Below are positions 5,121 through 5,606 of a DNA stretch of 5,606 bases, piece after piece. The notes beneath the pieces are model-generated. The model did no database searches. It was not told the DNA's origin and saw only the letters and a list, made by a program, of their open reading frames with translations. The stretch's first letter is position 1, and each line of letters begins with the position of its first letter. Origin of the DNA: Planctomycetota bacterium (GTDB taxonomy: Bacteria > Planctomycetota > UBA1135 > GCA-002686595); the NCBI GenBank assembly GCA_021776885.1, contig JAJFFA010000854.1:1-5606 (forward strand), written 5' to 3'. The position numbers and the translations under genes were made by a program.

Positions 5121-5606
5121 TCAATCGGGGTCTCCCGTCAGCACCCACGCCGCCCAGTCGCGCACGGGATGCTCCTCGTTGCGCAGCACGGTCTTCGCGC
5201 GCCACAACGCTTCCGCCTTGCCCAGGCCGTCCTGCCACAGCCCCGTGTAGAAGAGCTCCATCAGCCGTCGCGTCGCCGCGTCGTCCACCTTCCACAGCGA
5301 GGTGACTGCCGTGCGCACCCCGGCCGCGTGCAGGGCCGTCTGCAGGGACTGAATGCCCTGGCCCGCGCGGCGGATGCCTACGTTCGTCTCGCAGGCGGAC
5401 AGGACGGCGAGCTCGCAGCCGCGCAGGTCGAGGGACGAGAGCTCCTCCGCAGTCAGGATCCCGGGCACGCGGCCGACCGCGTCGCGGCCCAGGTTGGCAC
5501 CGGAGAGGGCCAGGCCGCACAGGGTCTCGGGCGCGAAGCCGCGCAGGGTCTCGCCCGCGCGCTCGAACAGGCGCTGGTGAGCGGAGTCGCCAAGCTCGCC
5601 CAGCTC
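5121..5606 (-). CDS. CHAT-domain (caspase-like) protein, C-terminal part (5' end off window)
   Basis: The frame is open from the right edge to a TGA at 5123-5121, giving the last 161 residues. They match the C-terminal half of a CHAT domain, the clan CD cysteine-peptidase fold related to caspases and separase. A-L-S-G-A-N-L-G lies at visible residues 33-40, then the catalytic-Cys motif L-S-A-C-E-T-N-V-G at 69-77 (Cys72, codon 5393-5391). G-Q-G-I-Q-S-L-Q follows at 82-89, T-S-L-W-K-V-D-D at 102-109, and A-A-W-V-L-T-G-D-P near the end. The catalytic His normally lies upstream of the S-G-A-N segment and would be outside the window, so activity cannot be fully judged. Such proteins often carry N-terminal TPRs and act as regulated proteases, some in cell-death or defence pathways; neither can be tested here. 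The TPR gene follows in the same direction. The last 40 codons are duplicated at 4343-4465. Confidence 0.92.
   Translation of the reverse strand, partial: ELGELGDSAHQRLFERAGETLRGFAPETLCGLALSGANLGRDAVGRVPGILTAEELSSLDLRGCELAVLSACETNVGIRRAGQGIQSLQTALHAAGVRTAVTSLWKVDDAATRRLMELFYTGLWQDGLGKAEALWRAKTVLRNEEHPVRDWAAWVLTGDPD

Noticed and set aside
4343..5243. The repeated CHAT ends as direct repeats of an insertion sequence or transposon
   Set aside because: There is no transposase and no inverted terminal repeats. The repeats are coding, end exactly at stop codons and differ mostly at silent sites, which fits gene paralogy rather than transposition.

Overview
The window is GC-rich (about 70% by eye) and looks like a chromosomal segment of a planctomycete (Planctomycetota), probably from one of the less-studied marine or environmental clades. 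The phylum is inferred from protein architecture: an ECF sigma factor fused to a membrane segment and carboxypeptidase-regulatory-like domains; a secreted FG-GAP beta-propeller protein with the C-terminal module (G-D-G-F-R-C-V-G-G, then F-Q-L-W-x-R-D and F-N-L-T-D near the end) that recurs in planctomycete secreted proteins; and a CHAT-domain protein next to TPR repeats. No marker gene is present to prove it.

Layout, left to right. (1) Positions 1-1373, minus strand: an ECF sigma factor whose single reading frame continues into a transmembrane segment and at least two beta-sandwich domains; its 3' end lies beyond the left edge. (2) 1444-3045, minus: a secreted seven-repeat FG-GAP protein, 70 bases upstream of the sigma gene and in the same direction. 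(3) 3046-3112: a 67-base divergent promoter region with a good Shine-Dalgarno site and a run of nine G. (4) 3113-4240, plus: a GH33-type exo-sialidase with a full set of active-site residues, five Asp boxes and a 21-base tandem repeat in its N-terminal leader. (5) 4241-4342: a 102-base convergent gap with no clear feature. (6) 4343-4465, minus: the last 41 codons of a CHAT-domain gene, stranded without the rest of the gene. (7) 4523-5035, minus: a small TPR protein with visibly lower GC. (8) 5036-5120: an 85-base gap with a near-palindrome just before the TPR start. (9) 5121-5606, minus: the C-terminal part of a CHAT (caspase-like) protease, whose 5' end lies beyond the right edge.

Two functional themes appear. 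The left and middle genes are cell-surface or extracellular: a putative membrane-tethered sigma factor, a secreted propeller protein and a sialidase. The right end is a CHAT/TPR locus in which the CHAT 3' end occurs twice, flanking the TPR gene. The two 123-base copies differ at nine bases, eight of them synonymous, so the stranded tail is the remnant of a protein-coding paralogue rather than a fresh DNA duplication. This is the most informative oddity in the window. No RNA genes, CRISPR arrays, insertion sequences or transposase genes were seen.
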